The notes: generated from the sequence alone by a model not told the origin. A stretch of 18,834 nucleotides of DNA from Candidatus Gastranaerophilales bacterium (GCA_910588555.1 CAJUPC010000031.1:1-18834); one strand, 5' to 3'; positions 7,063 to 13,892 are shown, counted from the first letter of the stretch. Program-made: numbers and translations.

Positions 7063-7701
7063 ATGAACTATTTGGAATTGATAAATAAATGTCTTGTCGA
7101 GCTGAATTATAAGCAGGTTGCGGCATTTTCAGAGCTTACAAAAAATGATCATAAAAAAATTAAAAATATATTGAATGTTTTAAATACTGAAATCTGTTCT
7201 TCTGACAGGTGGAATTTCTTACAGAGAAGAACTGAAATTGTACTTCCGAAAAATACCGGAGAAATTGAAAACACAATTGACGGACGTATTGAAACAATAA
7301 TAATTGACGGGCAGAGGTTTGAATATTATGATGATTTTGAGAAATTTTTTACTGATACACAGCCTCAAAATACTTACAGTCTTTTTAATGATAAAATTTT
7401 ACTTCCGATTTATAATAAAGATAAGACTGTTGAAATTTTGTATTATACAAAAAATTGTGCAAAAGATTATCAAGGCAAAGAAAAATTTGCACTGGAAGAG
7501 TCACAGGATATTTCATTAATTCCCGATACATTTGCAGAACCTGTTTTAGTTTACGGAACTTGTATGCGTCTTAAAGGCAATCCTCAGCATGTAAGATTTT
7601 CTTACTGGCTTAGCATGTATAAAGATGCGCTTGCTAATATGCGTTCAAGAGTTTCTGCAAGCATGGATTCAACACCGTCTGTAAAAATGTTTAGAAGATA
7701 A
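7063..7701 (+). CDS. head-tail adaptor protein (P22 gp4 / T7 gp11-like)
   Basis: 212 residues. A helical N-terminus (LINKCLVELNYKQVAAF, then an LNTEICSSDRWNFLQRR helix-turn) is followed by a short-strand central part with FNDKILLPIYNKDKTVEILYY and a helical end, DTFAEPVLVYGTCMRLK. This is the layout of podovirus adaptor / tail tubular A proteins, which bind below the portal ring. The ribosome site AAAGGA is 6 bases before the ATG. The gene is followed by a 322-base non-coding gap rather than by the nozzle gene. The call is from layout and context. Confidence 0.65.
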   Translation: MNYLELINKCLVELNYKQVAAFSELTKNDHKKIKNILNVLNTEICSSDRWNFLQRRTEIVLPKNTGEIENTIDGRIETIIIDGQRFEYYDDFEKFFTDTQPQNTYSLFNDKILLPIYNKDKTVEILYYTKNCAKDYQGKEKFALEESQDISLIPDTFAEPVLVYGTCMRLKGNPQHVRFSYWLSMYKDALANMRSRVSASMDSTPSVKMFRR

Positions 7702-7779
7702 TATTAACAAATTTAAAATTTAAAGCTGTTATGCCCGCTCGTATTAAACGGTACCGCTCACAACAATGAACGATAAATT

Positions 7780-7869
7780 CCGGATTATTCGGGTTGTCGC
7801 CGGAGTAACGTCCGGCTCCACCTTACGGGCTGGGTCACTCCGTGACACGGCGCCCTACCGAAAATCCGG
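7780..7869. ncRNA. GC-rich three-way-junction-like structured element
   Basis: This lies in the 322-base gap between adaptor and small terminase and is clearly richer in GC than its surroundings. Pairings: closing stem CCGGAT (7780-7785) with ATCCGG (7864-7869) and CGG (7790-7792) with CCG (7858-7860). Arm 1 is GCCGGA (7799-7804) with TCCGGC (7811-7816). Arm 2 is GGGC (7827-7830) with GCCC (7852-7855), then GTCAC (7834-7838) with GTGAC (7842-7846). The fold is possible on either strand. Candidate roles are a packaging-site or packaging-RNA element next to the terminase, a regulatory RNA, or a dispersed genomic repeat. No known RNA family or tRNA was recognised. Confidence 0.5.
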
Positions 7870-7897
7870 CAAAAAAAACAGGAAGTTTAAAATTCAT
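7835..7897 (-). CDS. possible 20-residue leader peptide on the minus strand
   Basis: Minus-strand ATG at 7897, preceded by a perfect AGGAGG (plus-strand 7902-7907) with 4 bases between, and by the minus-strand promoter at 7947-7975. It encodes MNFKLPVFFAGFSVGRRVTE and stops at TGA (7835-7837). The Shine-Dalgarno is part of a hairpin stem (7871-7910), so translation could be coupled to folding. It may be a leader peptide or chance coding in a repeat. Confidence 0.3.
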   Translation of the reverse strand: MNFKLPVFFAGFSVGRRVTE

Positions 7898-7910
7898 TTC
7901 CCCTCCTGTT
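7871..7910 (-). terminator. terminator-like hairpin on the minus strand
   Basis: Read on the minus strand: AACAGGA (7910-7904), a 20-base loop containing a GGGG run and the ATG, TCCTGTT (7883-7877), then an uninterrupted T-run to 7871. It would end a transcript of about 70 bases from the minus promoter. Because the 5' arm contains the Shine-Dalgarno, attenuation is conceivable. Confidence 0.45.
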
Positions 7911-7946
7911 AAGATTTACACTAGCCGAAATATAAATAGCATGATT

Positions 7947-7975
7947 ATTATACAATTTATTTTCGGAAAACACAA
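7947..7975 (-). promoter_or_regulatory. sigma-70-type promoter on the minus strand
   Basis: Read on the minus strand: TTGTGT (7975-7970), a 17-bp spacer, perfect TATAAT (7952-7947). It points left, away from the small terminase gene and into the structured element. It is the only minus-strand promoter I see inside the otherwise plus-strand cluster. Confidence 0.5.
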
Positions 7976-8023
7976 ATAATTTAATATTTTGTTAATAAAA
8001 GTACATAATTGAAGTAATAGACA

Positions 8024-8461
8024 ATGAAGAATTTAACACAACAACAAAAAAAATTTGTTTCGGAATATATAAAAACACTTGACGGTGAGCTTTCTGCAAA
8101 AAAAGCAGGATACAAAGCTAAAGATTTGAAAGAAACTGCTTCAATGCTTTTGTCAAGAGCAGATGTGATAAAAGAGATTAATGTTCAGCTGAAAAACCAA
8201 CTATGTTCACTAAGGGTGAATAAAGGCTATGTAATTCAAAAACTTTTACAGATAGCTGAATTTTCTCTAGAAGAAGAAGATATTTTGGACAAAGAGGGCG
8301 GCTACACTGGCAAAAAGAAACTCCGTGATACCTCGGCAGGTTTGAAAGCTCTTGAAAGTCTGTGTAAATATTTAGGTTTTAATGTTCACCGTGAAGACGA
8401 AGAGGAATATAAACAGGCAAAAATTATAACAATATCAAACCTGGATGACAGGAAGATATAA
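8024..8461 (+). CDS. phage terminase small subunit (Terminase_2 type)
   Basis: 145 residues. The N-terminal pattern LTQQQKKFVSEYIKTLDGE, then SAKKAGYKAKD and LLSRADVIKEI, is the classic Terminase_2 helix-turn-helix region, which binds the packaging site and loads DNA onto the large subunit. The C-terminal half is helical and acidic (SLEEEDILDKEGG), followed by SAGLKALESLCKYLG, as in other members. No clear Shine-Dalgarno precedes the ATG. It is about 4 kb from the large subunit, whereas the two are normally adjacent. The structured gap directly upstream is a natural place for its binding site. Confidence 0.85.
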   Translation: MKNLTQQQKKFVSEYIKTLDGELSAKKAGYKAKDLKETASMLLSRADVIKEINVQLKNQLCSLRVNKGYVIQKLLQIAEFSLEEEDILDKEGGYTGKKKLRDTSAGLKALESLCKYLGFNVHREDEEEYKQAKIITISNLDDRKI

Positions 8462-8543
8462 AGTGTAAACGATAAATTAAAGGAGAAAACTCTTTACAAA
8501 GATTTTGAAAGTCCGACCAATGTCGGCGGAAAGGGTAAAAAAG

Positions 8544-8894
8544 ATGAAGAACAGTGATGTAGAAGAAATGCTTTTGAAAAATGCTTCGTTAGAAGATTTA
8601 ATCAAAATGAAAATCGAAAAAGAATTTATGGAAGATTTGAAAAAATCGAAAGAAGTTCCTAAAACAAATGTTTATACTGATATTAAAGAACTTCCCAAAG
8701 AAAAAATATTTTCAAAATTTGCAGTGTATAAGTATTTTAACCGCAATACAAAATGCGAAAGCTTTATTAACGGAATTCAGGCAGAAGCTTTGATAGGGCT
8801 TCAAAATAACATTAGAGAAAAAATGCTTAAGGGTGAATTGAACGCTTTTACTACCGACGACGCTTATATAAAATTTGATAAGGCGGTTTTTTAG
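8544..8894 (+). CDS. hypothetical protein before the GNAT gene
   Basis: 116 residues from the ATG at 8544, chosen for GGAAAGGG with an 8-base spacer. An in-frame TTG at 8505 has an AGGAG 19 bases away and adds 13 residues. It is mostly helical and charged (NSDVEEMLLKNASLEDLIKM, then Lys/Glu-rich), with a C-terminal part containing FAVYKYFNRNTK and IREKMLKGELNAF. No membrane span or catalytic motif is visible. Its stop is one base before the next ATG, so it belongs to the portal operon. I do not recognise the family. Confidence 0.6.
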   Translation: MKNSDVEEMLLKNASLEDLIKMKIEKEFMEDLKKSKEVPKTNVYTDIKELPKEKIFSKFAVYKYFNRNTKCESFINGIQAEALIGLQNNIREKMLKGELNAFTTDDAYIKFDKAVF

Positions 8895-8895
8895 T

Positions 8896-9384
8896 ATGCC
8901 TAAGTTTCTTAATCCTTTTGAAAAACCTGCTTATTTTGAGCAGGCTTTATTTTTATACACCAAATTTTCTAAATTTTTGGAAGATGATTATGCGTCAAAC
9001 GGCTTGTCCTGCTATGATTACTTTTTGAATTTAGTTACAAAAACTATGTTTTTTATAATTGTTGAAGACGATGAGGCTGTCGGATTTGTATATCTTGATA
9101 ATTTTATCGGTGACAGCGAAAGGCTTCACAGTGCAGAATTAACAACCTGCTTTGACAGACGTGTTTGGGGCGATTATACAAAAGCCTGCGCTAAAATATT
9201 CCTCAATCATTGTTTTGAAAAATACGGGTTCAAAAAGATTAAGGCGCTGGTATATCCTGAAAATTTTCGGGTAAAAACTCTTTTGAAATCGGCAGGATTT
9301 GAAAAGGAAGCGTTATTAAAAGCTGAAACTTTAAGAGGCGGGAAATTACAGGATATAGAAGTGTATTCGGTAATTTCTATTTAA
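8896..9384 (+). CDS. GNAT-family N-acetyltransferase
   Basis: 162 residues from the ATG at 8896, which directly follows the previous stop; a TTG at 8875 would overlap it. The C-terminal half carries the RimJ/RimL-like GNAT pattern: a VGFVYLDNF strand, an ELTTCFDRRVWG strand, an acetyl-CoA-proximal helix, then KIKALVYPENFRVKTLLKSA and GFEKEA. Such enzymes transfer acetyl from acetyl-CoA to an amine on a protein or small molecule. The substrate here is unknown. It sits between small terminase and portal, so it may modify a virion or host protein during assembly. The Q/RxxGxG loop is not clearly conserved. Confidence 0.75.
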   Translation: MPKFLNPFEKPAYFEQALFLYTKFSKFLEDDYASNGLSCYDYFLNLVTKTMFFIIVEDDEAVGFVYLDNFIGDSERLHSAELTTCFDRRVWGDYTKACAKIFLNHCFEKYGFKKIKALVYPENFRVKTLLKSAGFEKEALLKAETLRGGKLQDIEVYSVISI

Positions 9385-9398
9385 AATAAGGAGAAAAA

Positions 9399-11057
9399 AT
9401 GAAAATTGAAACAGAAGATTTGACACAAAAATTATCGGAAACTCAGGAAAAGTTTCTGGTAAGCAGTATTGCTGAAAAATATGACAAATTTGATGAACAG
9501 AGAAGTTCACAGCTTTCGGATATTAAACTTATTCGAGAAGCAATTTTTAACACGGATGTTCCTAGAATTAACGGTTGGGACAATAGGATTGAACTTCCTG
9601 ATATTTATGAATTGGCGCAGACTTTGAAATCTCATATCAGTCAGAATATGTATTCTCATCCTGAATCAATGTTTGATGTTTCGGGCACAACTCCGCAGAC
9701 TCAGAGCTTTGCAAATAAGCAAAAGGCTATGCTTGTGAATACTTTTGAACAGATGAATATAGAAAATGAGATTGAAAAAGTTATTGACGGTATTGTTGAA
9801 ACAGGTGAAACAACTTTGTTTGTCGGCTGGGAAACTAAGATTAAGTCTGTAAGACGCGCAAAAACATTTGAAGAACAGCTAAAATATCCGGATAAAAAAA
9901 GTTTTATTCTAGACGATAAAGTTATTTATGACAACGCAAAAGTTAAATATATTAAGCCGGAAGATTTTGTTTTTGACAAATATAACAGTGAAAATTGGGA
10001 TAAATGTGCAAAGATTTATCGAACTTTTTCTACGATTGATGAACTTTTTTCGGACAAAGCAAATAATTTTCTTGATGAACGCAAATTGGAAGTATTGAAA
10101 GGAGTGGTGGCAGCTAAAAAATACAGAAATAATGATGATAGCGCCGTTGACGGTAAGAAAGTGGAAATTTTGGAATTTTGGGGAGATATTGAACTTGTCG
10201 ACGGTACTTTGTTAAAAAATTGGTTAGTTGTAGTTGCTGCAAGACGTGAAATCATTCGATTTGAAAGCAATCCTTTTATAATAAATCCTTTTATTCACGC
10301 AAATATCATAGAATCTCCGCAGACAGGCAGAGGAGTTTCTCCTCTCAGGGTTGCTTTGATTTTGAATGGTCTTGCTTCAACTATTCTAAATAAACAAATT
10401 GACGCGCTTGCTTTGATGATGAACCCGCCGTATTTGGCGCCAAAAGGGTGCTTTAAAGGACAGCAGGATGTAAAACCGGGTAAAATTATAGAATACGATG
10501 CGGCATTAATGCCAAATGCTCCGACACCTTTGAGCTTTGACAAAGCAATGGTCGGATGGGATTTCTTGAATTACTTTAAGTCTACAATTGAAAGCGCAAC
10601 TGGAATATTCAAAAACATGGCAGGAAATCTTCAAGCTGCAGAAAGAACAGCAACAGAATTAAATTATTCTGTAAGCGGTCAGGAAGCTCGTTTGAATATG
10701 ATTTTGGATTCTATAAACCGAAAAATTATTGTTCCAATGGTTGAAAAAACCGCTGAAATTATTTCTTATTTCAAGCTCGGCAGAGAATTAATCGGTGTAA
10801 ACGACAGAGGAAAAACAAGTTTTCTTGAAATAGACGATGAAGTCAGAAATGCCCGTTATATATATCGTTATGGCGACAGAAAAGCTACGTTTGAGAGAAA
10901 ACTTCGTTTGAAAGAACTATTTGAGGTTGTAAGGTCATTTGCGCAGGTTCCCGAGGTCGATGAGCAAATTGATTGGCTTGAATGTTTCAAATTTGCACTT
11001 GAGCAATACGGAATTGAAAACGCAAATAATTTTTTGTTAAGTAACGAGAAACAATAA
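9399..11057 (+). CDS. portal protein (podovirus-type head-tail connector)
   Basis: 552 residues, in the range of P22/T7-like portals. The N-terminal part is helical and acidic, then WDNRIELPDIYELAQTLKSHI. The central wing/stem region includes YIKPEDFVFDKY, and GVSPLRVALILNGLASTILNKQID is followed by MMNPPYLAP. The crown side has TATELNYSVSGQEARLN. The dodecameric portal forms the DNA entry channel where the terminase docks. The start is supported by AAGGAG 9 bases upstream. A terminator overlaps the stop codon, and the large terminase is not directly next; two other genes intervene. Confidence 0.85.
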   Translation: MKIETEDLTQKLSETQEKFLVSSIAEKYDKFDEQRSSQLSDIKLIREAIFNTDVPRINGWDNRIELPDIYELAQTLKSHISQNMYSHPESMFDVSGTTPQTQSFANKQKAMLVNTFEQMNIENEIEKVIDGIVETGETTLFVGWETKIKSVRRAKTFEEQLKYPDKKSFILDDKVIYDNAKVKYIKPEDFVFDKYNSENWDKCAKIYRTFSTIDELFSDKANNFLDERKLEVLKGVVAAKKYRNNDDSAVDGKKVEILEFWGDIELVDGTLLKNWLVVVAARREIIRFESNPFIINPFIHANIIESPQTGRGVSPLRVALILNGLASTILNKQIDALALMMNPPYLAPKGCFKGQQDVKPGKIIEYDAALMPNAPTPLSFDKAMVGWDFLNYFKSTIESATGIFKNMAGNLQAAERTATELNYSVSGQEARLNMILDSINRKIIVPMVEKTAEIISYFKLGRELIGVNDRGKTSFLEIDDEVRNARYIYRYGDRKATFERKLRLKELFEVVRSFAQVPEVDEQIDWLECFKFALEQYGIENANNFLLSNEKQ

Positions 11058-11080
11058 GGTGCCATAAGGCACCTTTTATT
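11056..11080 (+). terminator. intrinsic terminator at the end of the portal gene
   Basis: AAGGTGCC (11056-11063), ATAA loop, GGCACCTT (11068-11075), followed by TTATT. It begins inside the portal stop codon and ends the small terminase-portal unit. Confidence 0.85.
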
Positions 11081-11105
11081 ATAAGCAGCAATAAAAAATA
11101 ATTTT

Positions 11106-11114
11106 TGATATAAT
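11106..11114 (+). promoter_or_regulatory. extended -10 promoter, probable leaderless start
   Basis: TGATATAAT: a TGn element directly before a perfect TATAAT (11109-11114). The ATG follows after only 6 bases, so transcription would begin at or within a base of the start codon. No -35 and no Shine-Dalgarno are visible. Confidence 0.6.
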
Positions 11115-11120
11115 ACATAT

Positions 11121-11573
11121 ATGAAAAAATTAATATTAATATTTTTGTTGTTTGTGATTTTTATTCCCTCGGTATTCGCGGAAAGCTTTCCACCCAAAGG
11201 CGGTCGAGACGAATATCCTATATATTGGTATTTGCATCGTCATGGTGAAAAATTGATGAAAGTATTAAATACAAAGAAATTTTTTCGTCTTCACGGTTGG
11301 GGCTGCGAATATTTGGTCAAAATTACGCGCAATGGTTATGTTATTCCTCTTGAAGTTATTGATTCTCAAAATAGATATTATGATAATCAAGTTAGAAAGA
11401 TTATAGAGTCAACTAAGGCTGAACCGTTTGGGGATGAAATTGATTTGGATGAAATAACAGTCAGTATACTTATAGAGTATGCAGACTGGATGGAAGCCGT
11501 TGATATATGGTATCATCCCAAAAAGAATGAAGGTACAGGGCGTTATACAATAGATGTAAGAACGACCAAATAG
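11121..11573 (+). CDS. secreted protein with short TonB-type C-terminal domain
   Basis: 150 residues. Residues 1-20 are a signal peptide (KK, then an aliphatic core ending PSVFA). The C-terminal part, YLVKITRNGYVIPLEVIDSQ, then an RKIIESTKAEPFG helix and a final strand, follows the TonB C-terminal pattern also seen in the gene at 1430, in shortened form. It is probably periplasmic. It is bracketed by its own promoter (11106) and two terminators (11056 and 11601), forming an isolated unit between portal and lipase/large terminase. It therefore looks like a 'moron' or a host gene set into the virion cluster. The function is unknown; envelope modification or exclusion is one possibility. Confidence 0.65.
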   Translation: MKKLILIFLLFVIFIPSVFAESFPPKGGRDEYPIYWYLHRHGEKLMKVLNTKKFFRLHGWGCEYLVKITRNGYVIPLEVIDSQNRYYDNQVRKIIESTKAEPFGDEIDLDEITVSILIEYADWMEAVDIWYHPKKNEGTGRYTIDVRTTK

Positions 11574-11600
11574 TAATTTATGGAATATAAACAAATTTCA

Positions 11601-11625
11601 AGACCACTAATTTTTTTAGTGGTCT
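11601..11625 (+). terminator. stem-loop after the TonB-domain gene
   Basis: A perfect 10-bp stem, AGACCACTAA (11601-11610), T5 loop, TTAGTGGTCT (11616-11625). The following bases are not a clean T-tract. I found no convincing promoter between it and the lipase gene at 11658, so the lipase/terminase unit may rely on read-through. Confidence 0.65.
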
Positions 11626-11657
11626 GTTAGTATTGAAAAAAGAAAGGAAAATAAATT

Positions 11658-12377
11658 ATGTTTAGAAATTTTAGAAATATTTATGGTCAAAATACACTCG
11701 GTTACGAACATACAAATCCGCACCAAAATGCTAATGATTATAAAGAATTGTGCCGTGTTAGTGATAATATGTCTAAACCAAATAATAAAGGTGTACAAAC
11801 TAGTAACAATTGGAGTGTTATTGACAACCATCATGATAAAAAGAGCAATTTTAAAGGTGTGTTATACGAAAAAGACGGACAATACGCTTTGACTTTTGTC
11901 GGGACTGACAAATGGAGTTATAAAGACCACGTTGCGAATTTGAAAATGGCGGCTACAGGCGACAGCAAGCAAATCCAAGAAGCCAAAAAGTTTGCTTCAA
12001 GTATGAAAGATAAATACGGTTTAACTCCTGACAATACTGTATCTATCGGGCACTCGGAAGGCGGTACAGAGGCAACAGTTGTCGGTGTTGATAATGAATT
12101 CAAGACAGTTACATTTAACGCCTATGGTGTCGGCTCAAAACAGATTGAAAAAGGCAAAAATTATGATACTCTTGTGACAAATTACAGGGATGCACATGAC
12201 CCCGTATCTAAATTACACGGCAATATTGGTACAACATATATTACACCAAGTACTCAAAGTACATTTATGTCAAAAGCTCCGTTCGGTTCAATTCAGTCTC
12301 ACGGAATAGGAAATATGGGTGATTGCGAGAGAGCTGTTCCATATTTATTGGAGAGGGTATGTTGTATAAATTGTTAA
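11658..12377 (+). CDS. lipase-like alpha/beta serine hydrolase
   Basis: 239 residues. The nucleophile elbow VSIGHSEGG places Ser133; Asp181 (in RDAHDPVSKL) and His215 (in SIQSHGIGNM) complete a plausible triad in correct order and spacing. The strand YALTFVGTD (77-84) gives the oxyanion-side region seen in class 3 lipases and DUF2974-like hydrolases. There is no signal peptide. The N-terminal 60 residues are polar with many Asn. The ribosome site AAAGGA is 12 bases upstream. The last 19 bases overlap the large terminase start, so the two are co-translated. A lipase-like enzyme between portal and terminase is unusual; it might act on host membranes at release or entry. The substrate is unknown. 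Confidence 0.75.
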   Translation: MFRNFRNIYGQNTLGYEHTNPHQNANDYKELCRVSDNMSKPNNKGVQTSNNWSVIDNHHDKKSNFKGVLYEKDGQYALTFVGTDKWSYKDHVANLKMAATGDSKQIQEAKKFASSMKDKYGLTPDNTVSIGHSEGGTEATVVGVDNEFKTVTFNAYGVGSKQIEKGKNYDTLVTNYRDAHDPVSKLHGNIGTTYITPSTQSTFMSKAPFGSIQSHGIGNMGDCERAVPYLLERVCCINC

Positions 12378-13648
12378 AAGCTCAGCGGGAGTTTTTGGAA
12401 ATTCCGCATGATTACAGTCTTGATGTGGCTGTATATCAAGGTGGTTACGGCTCGGGAAAAACTTTTTCAGGCTCGCTTCTCGGTATTTTGCTTGCCCTAA
12501 AATTTCCCGGTGTCAGAGGACTGGTCGGGGCTCAGACATATACATTAGTTCGTGATACCACGTTGCAGACTTATTTTGAACATCTTGAAAATTTTAACTT
12601 TGTTGAGGGGGTTGATTACGAATGGTCATCTTCTTTGCAAAAACTTTCTTTTAAAAACGGTTCGGAAATTCTTTTCAGACATTTTGACGAACCTAATAAA
12701 TTGAAATCTTTAAATTTGGGATTTGTAGAAATTGAAGAGATGTCGGATATTCCTTATGATACTTTTAAGGTTCTTTTAAGCCGCATGAGACAGAGAGTTA
12801 AAAAAGAATGGAAAGGTTTCAGACATAGAATTTTTGGTCATACAAACCCTGAGATGCAGAGAGGCTGGGTTTATAAAACATTTATTGAAAATCCTGCGCC
12901 TAATTACAGACTTATTTCTGCGCCTACTACTCAGAACATTTACCTGCCCGAAGGGTTTTGTGATGAGCTTAAAAAGATTTATGACGAGCATTATTATAAT
13001 ATTTTTGTTCTTGCACAAAACGGAGAATACAATAACGGACTTGTTATAAAAGATTTTACTGACGAGAATGTAAAAGAAATTACATATCAACCTGAAATGG
13101 ATTTACATATTTCATGTGACTTTAACGTTGATCCTATGTGCTGGGTTTTTGCTCACAAAACCGATAATAAAGTCTTTTATTTTGATGAAATTGCAATGGA
13201 AAATACTACAACCGCAAAAGCTTGCGATGAATTTATTCGTCGTTATCCGAACCATAAAGGAAGAGTAATTGTAAACGGTGATGCGTCAGGTGATAACAGA
13301 AGCTGTACAAGCGAATACACAAATTACGTTATTATTAAGAAAAAGTTGCTCCAGCACGGTTATGACGCAGAAATTCAGATTAAGGCATTTAATCCTCCTA
13401 TAAAAAACAGGATTATGGCATTCAATTCAAAAATTCGTTCGGCTGACGGCGAAGTTTGTCTGTTTGTTGATAAAAAATGCGAAAAGCTTCTTTATAATAT
13501 TTATAACCTCAAATACAAAGAGGGTTCGTCAAAAATAGATGTGCCGACATATCAACAGATTAAGCAGTCTAAAGAATTGAAGTTTTTGTCGCACCCCATG
13601 GATGCAGCTTCTTACCTTGTGGATTTTTATTGGCCGATTAAATTATAA
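12359..13648 (+). CDS. phage terminase large subunit
   Basis: 429 residues from the ATG at 12359, supported by GGAGAGGG immediately upstream; the TTG at 12323 lies inside the lipase. The ATPase half has Walker A GGYGSGKT (28-35), Walker B VEIEE (123-127) and motif GHTNP (160-164). The RNase H-like nuclease half has D254 (in ISCDFNVDP), D308 (in VNGDASGD) and D415 (in SHPMDAASYLV). All key residues are present, so the motor and headful or site-specific cutting look functional. It packages DNA through the portal. The family resembles Terminase_3/Terminase_6-type proteins. It overlaps the lipase gene and is followed by a small membrane gene. Confidence 0.93.
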   Translation: MLYKLLKAQREFLEIPHDYSLDVAVYQGGYGSGKTFSGSLLGILLALKFPGVRGLVGAQTYTLVRDTTLQTYFEHLENFNFVEGVDYEWSSSLQKLSFKNGSEILFRHFDEPNKLKSLNLGFVEIEEMSDIPYDTFKVLLSRMRQRVKKEWKGFRHRIFGHTNPEMQRGWVYKTFIENPAPNYRLISAPTTQNIYLPEGFCDELKKIYDEHYYNIFVLAQNGEYNNGLVIKDFTDENVKEITYQPEMDLHISCDFNVDPMCWVFAHKTDNKVFYFDEIAMENTTTAKACDEFIRRYPNHKGRVIVNGDASGDNRSCTSEYTNYVIIKKKLLQHGYDAEIQIKAFNPPIKNRIMAFNSKIRSADGEVCLFVDKKCEKLLYNIYNLKYKEGSSKIDVPTYQQIKQSKELKFLSHPMDAASYLVDFYWPIKL

Positions 13649-13661
13649 AAGGGAATTAAAT

Positions 13662-13892
13662 ATGGAAAATTTAATTGAATATTCTCCGATAATTGTTGTT
13701 GTATTAATATTTTTTATTCAGCAAAAAATATTTGTCACACCTGAACAATTGGAGAAAAAACACAGAGAAATTATAGAAGAAATAGAAGAAAAGTTTGTTA
13801 GCTTGAACAGCTTTAAAGATTTGAAAGACCAGTTTTCGGAAGTGAAAGAAAAAATTGATAAGATGTATGACTTATTAATTGATTTAAAATGA
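13662..13892 (+). CDS. small membrane-anchored coiled-coil protein (possible inner-membrane spanin)
   Basis: 76 residues from the ATG at 13662, chosen for AAAAGGG upstream, 13 bases after the terminase stop. One N-terminal membrane segment (IIVVVLIFFIQ, about residues 10-20) is followed by a charged helical tail with heptad-like spacing (EQLEKKHREIIEEIEEKF, then KDQFSEVKEKIDKMYDLL). The N-in, coiled-coil-out layout resembles Rz-type inner spanins, but an overlapping outer spanin gene with a lipobox was not found. It could also be a tether of another kind. It is the last gene of the cluster. Confidence 0.6.
   Translation: MENLIEYSPIIVVVLIFFIQQKIFVTPEQLEKKHREIIEEIEEKFVSLNSFKDLKDQFSEVKEKIDKMYDLLIDLK

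Larger units (their letters stand above)
2826..13892 (+). mobile_element. podovirus-like virion/packaging gene cluster (prophage remnant or domesticated particle)
   Basis: About 11 kb of co-directional genes for lysis (amidase), tail nozzle, coat, scaffold, adaptor, small terminase, portal and large terminase. All recognised phage genes look intact, with catalytic residues present. Absent from the window: integrase, repressor of the classic long type, replication genes, ejection proteins, tail fibre or spike. The order (nozzle, coat, scaffold, adaptor, small terminase, portal, large terminase) differs from the usual order in P22-like phages. No flanking direct repeat serving as an attachment site was found by eye. 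The boundaries are set by the terminator at 2721 and the last small membrane gene at 13892. Confidence 0.75.

Noticed and set aside
7780..7869. tRNA in the GC-rich gap
   Set aside because: No acceptor-stem/T-loop layout and no GGTTCRA-type T arm; the pairing is a three-way fold with wrong arm sizes.
7766..7912. 48-codon plus-strand frame across the structured gap
   Set aside because: It is open mainly because the GC-rich stems avoid stops; there is no ribosome site, and the composition is unlike neighbouring genes.
10016..10543. Minus-strand frames inside the portal gene
   Set aside because: Antisense shadows of a well-supported coding region, without promoters or ribosome sites.
12323..12358. 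Earlier TTG start for the large terminase
   Set aside because: It would overlap the lipase by 55 bases and lacks a ribosome site; ATG 12359 has GGAGAGGG directly upstream.
13602..13661. Earlier start of the small membrane gene inside the terminase
   Set aside because: These codons are the shifted frame of the conserved terminase end; ATG 13662 has its own ribosome site.
2826..13892. Complete temperate prophage
   Set aside because: No integrase, excisionase, long repressor, replication or fibre genes, and no attachment-site repeats found by eye.
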